Below are positions 5,725 to 6,290 of a stretch of 6,290 nt of DNA, piece by piece. Numbering within the stretch: position 1 is the stretch's first letter; each line of letters begins with the position of its first letter. A program made the position numbers and the translations under genes. Source of the DNA: an uncultured Bacteroidota bacterium (GTDB taxonomy: Bacteria; Bacteroidota; Bacteroidia; Chitinophagales; Chitinophagaceae). Under the pieces are notes generated by a model. That model saw only the letters and a list, made by a program, of their open reading frames with translations, was not told the origin of the DNA and did no database searches. The stretch covers positions 1-6,290 of the forward strand of contig CAMLEX010000309.1 of the NCBI GenBank assembly GCA_946479055.1. The letters are read 5' to 3'.

Positions 5725-6267
5725 ATGTTAACAGTTAATCATCCATGGCACGGGGCCCATTTTGGAGAAAAAGCTCCCCAAAAAATCAATGCGCTGATCG
5801 AGATACCGCAAGGTTCAAGGGCAAAATATGAAGTAGATAAAGCTACCGGCTTATTGAAATTAGACAGGGTGATCTATTCTTCCTTTCATTACCCGGTCAA
5901 TTATGGTTTTATTCCGCAAACGCTGGGACAGGACAATGATCCACTTGATATTCTTGTACTATGTTCCCAATCCATCCAATCACTTTGCCTGGTAGAAGCC
6001 AATGTGATCGGGAATATGCAGATGATCGACAATGGAGAAGTGGATGACAAAATTATAGCAGTGGCTGCTAAAGATCCTTCTGTTAACCACTATCACAATA
6101 TTGAAGATCTGCCGGATCACTTTCTGCTTGAACTAAGAAATTTCTTTGAACAATACAAAGTATTGGAAAATAAAAAAGTCGAAATTGATAATTTCCAGGA
6201 TAAATATACTGCGTGTAAAATTATTGAAAATGCCATTACTTACTATAAGGAGAACTTCAAACACTGA
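5725..6267 (+). CDS. ppa: Inorganic pyrophosphatase, family I (soluble)
   Basis: The 180-residue protein is a full-length cytoplasmic pyrophosphatase, hydrolysing diphosphate to two phosphates with Mg2+ and so pulling biosynthetic reactions forward. The signature DNDPLDILV (70-78) supplies the metal-binding Asp70, Asp72 (in D-x-D-P-x-D) and Asp75; other expected active-site residues are Glu26, Lys34, Glu36 (IEIPQGSRAKYEV), Arg48, Tyr60 (YPVNYGFIP), Asp102, Asp107, Lys109 and the pair Tyr144-Lys145. All are present, so it should be active. The start at ATG 5725 gives the usual N-terminus length; upstream TAAACTTTAGTCCGC resembles the very short Bacteroidota promoter-to-start arrangement, at best 6 of 8 for the -7 box. 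Family I enzymes are strongly fluoride-sensitive, which makes the crcB neighbour meaningful. The 23 bases after the stop show nothing recognisable. Confidence 0.96.
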   Translation: MLTVNHPWHGAHFGEKAPQKINALIEIPQGSRAKYEVDKATGLLKLDRVIYSSFHYPVNYGFIPQTLGQDNDPLDILVLCSQSIQSLCLVEANVIGNMQMIDNGEVDDKIIAVAAKDPSVNHYHNIEDLPDHFLLELRNFFEQYKVLENKKVEIDNFQDKYTACKIIENAITYYKENFKH

Positions 6268-6290
6268 TTGGTGAAACCGCTTCAAAGAAA

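Overview
The window looks like a chromosomal segment from a Bacteroidota bacterium, most likely close to the Chitinophagaceae. The grounds are a TonB-dependent receptor with a Bacteroidota-style barrel end, a LytS-type kinase with a LytTR-type regulator, a PhoH protein starting near '[15 protein letters not shown]', weak or absent Shine-Dalgarno sequences, and TAnnTTTG-like promoter elements. The phylum call is firm; the family call is from recollection of typical sequences, not a search. All recognised genes lie on the + strand and nothing indicates a mobile element, CRISPR array, tRNA or rRNA.

Region 1 (1-3366) is the 3' part of a TonB-dependent outer-membrane receptor, then a four-helix membrane histidine kinase of the LytS/YehU type, then a LytTR response regulator starting one base after the kinase stop. 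A 14-bp perfect inverted repeat straddles the receptor stop codon and separates receptor from kinase. Kinase and regulator form a cognate pair; whether they control the receptor is inference.

Region 2 (3367-3722) is a 356-base non-coding stretch. It holds a 16-bp perfect palindrome, two promoter candidates and a roughly 95-base phoH leader that can fold into a compact structure with a possible pseudoknot, ending in a hairpin followed by six Ts. One half of the leader resembles part of a c-di-GMP-I aptamer. A 27-codon small ORF also runs through the leader and overlaps the phoH start. This is the least explained part of the window.

Region 3 (3723-4822) is phoH (PhoH/YbeZ ATPase, TTG start) closed by a strong intrinsic terminator whose 3' arm is complementary to 12 bases of the phoH leader.

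Region 4 (4865-6267) is a small lipoprotein gene, a CrcB/Fluc fluoride channel gene overlapping it by ATGA, and 52 bases later a family I inorganic pyrophosphatase. A fluoride exporter beside a classic fluoride-sensitive enzyme suggests a compact fluoride-tolerance or housekeeping unit; the lipoprotein's role is unknown.
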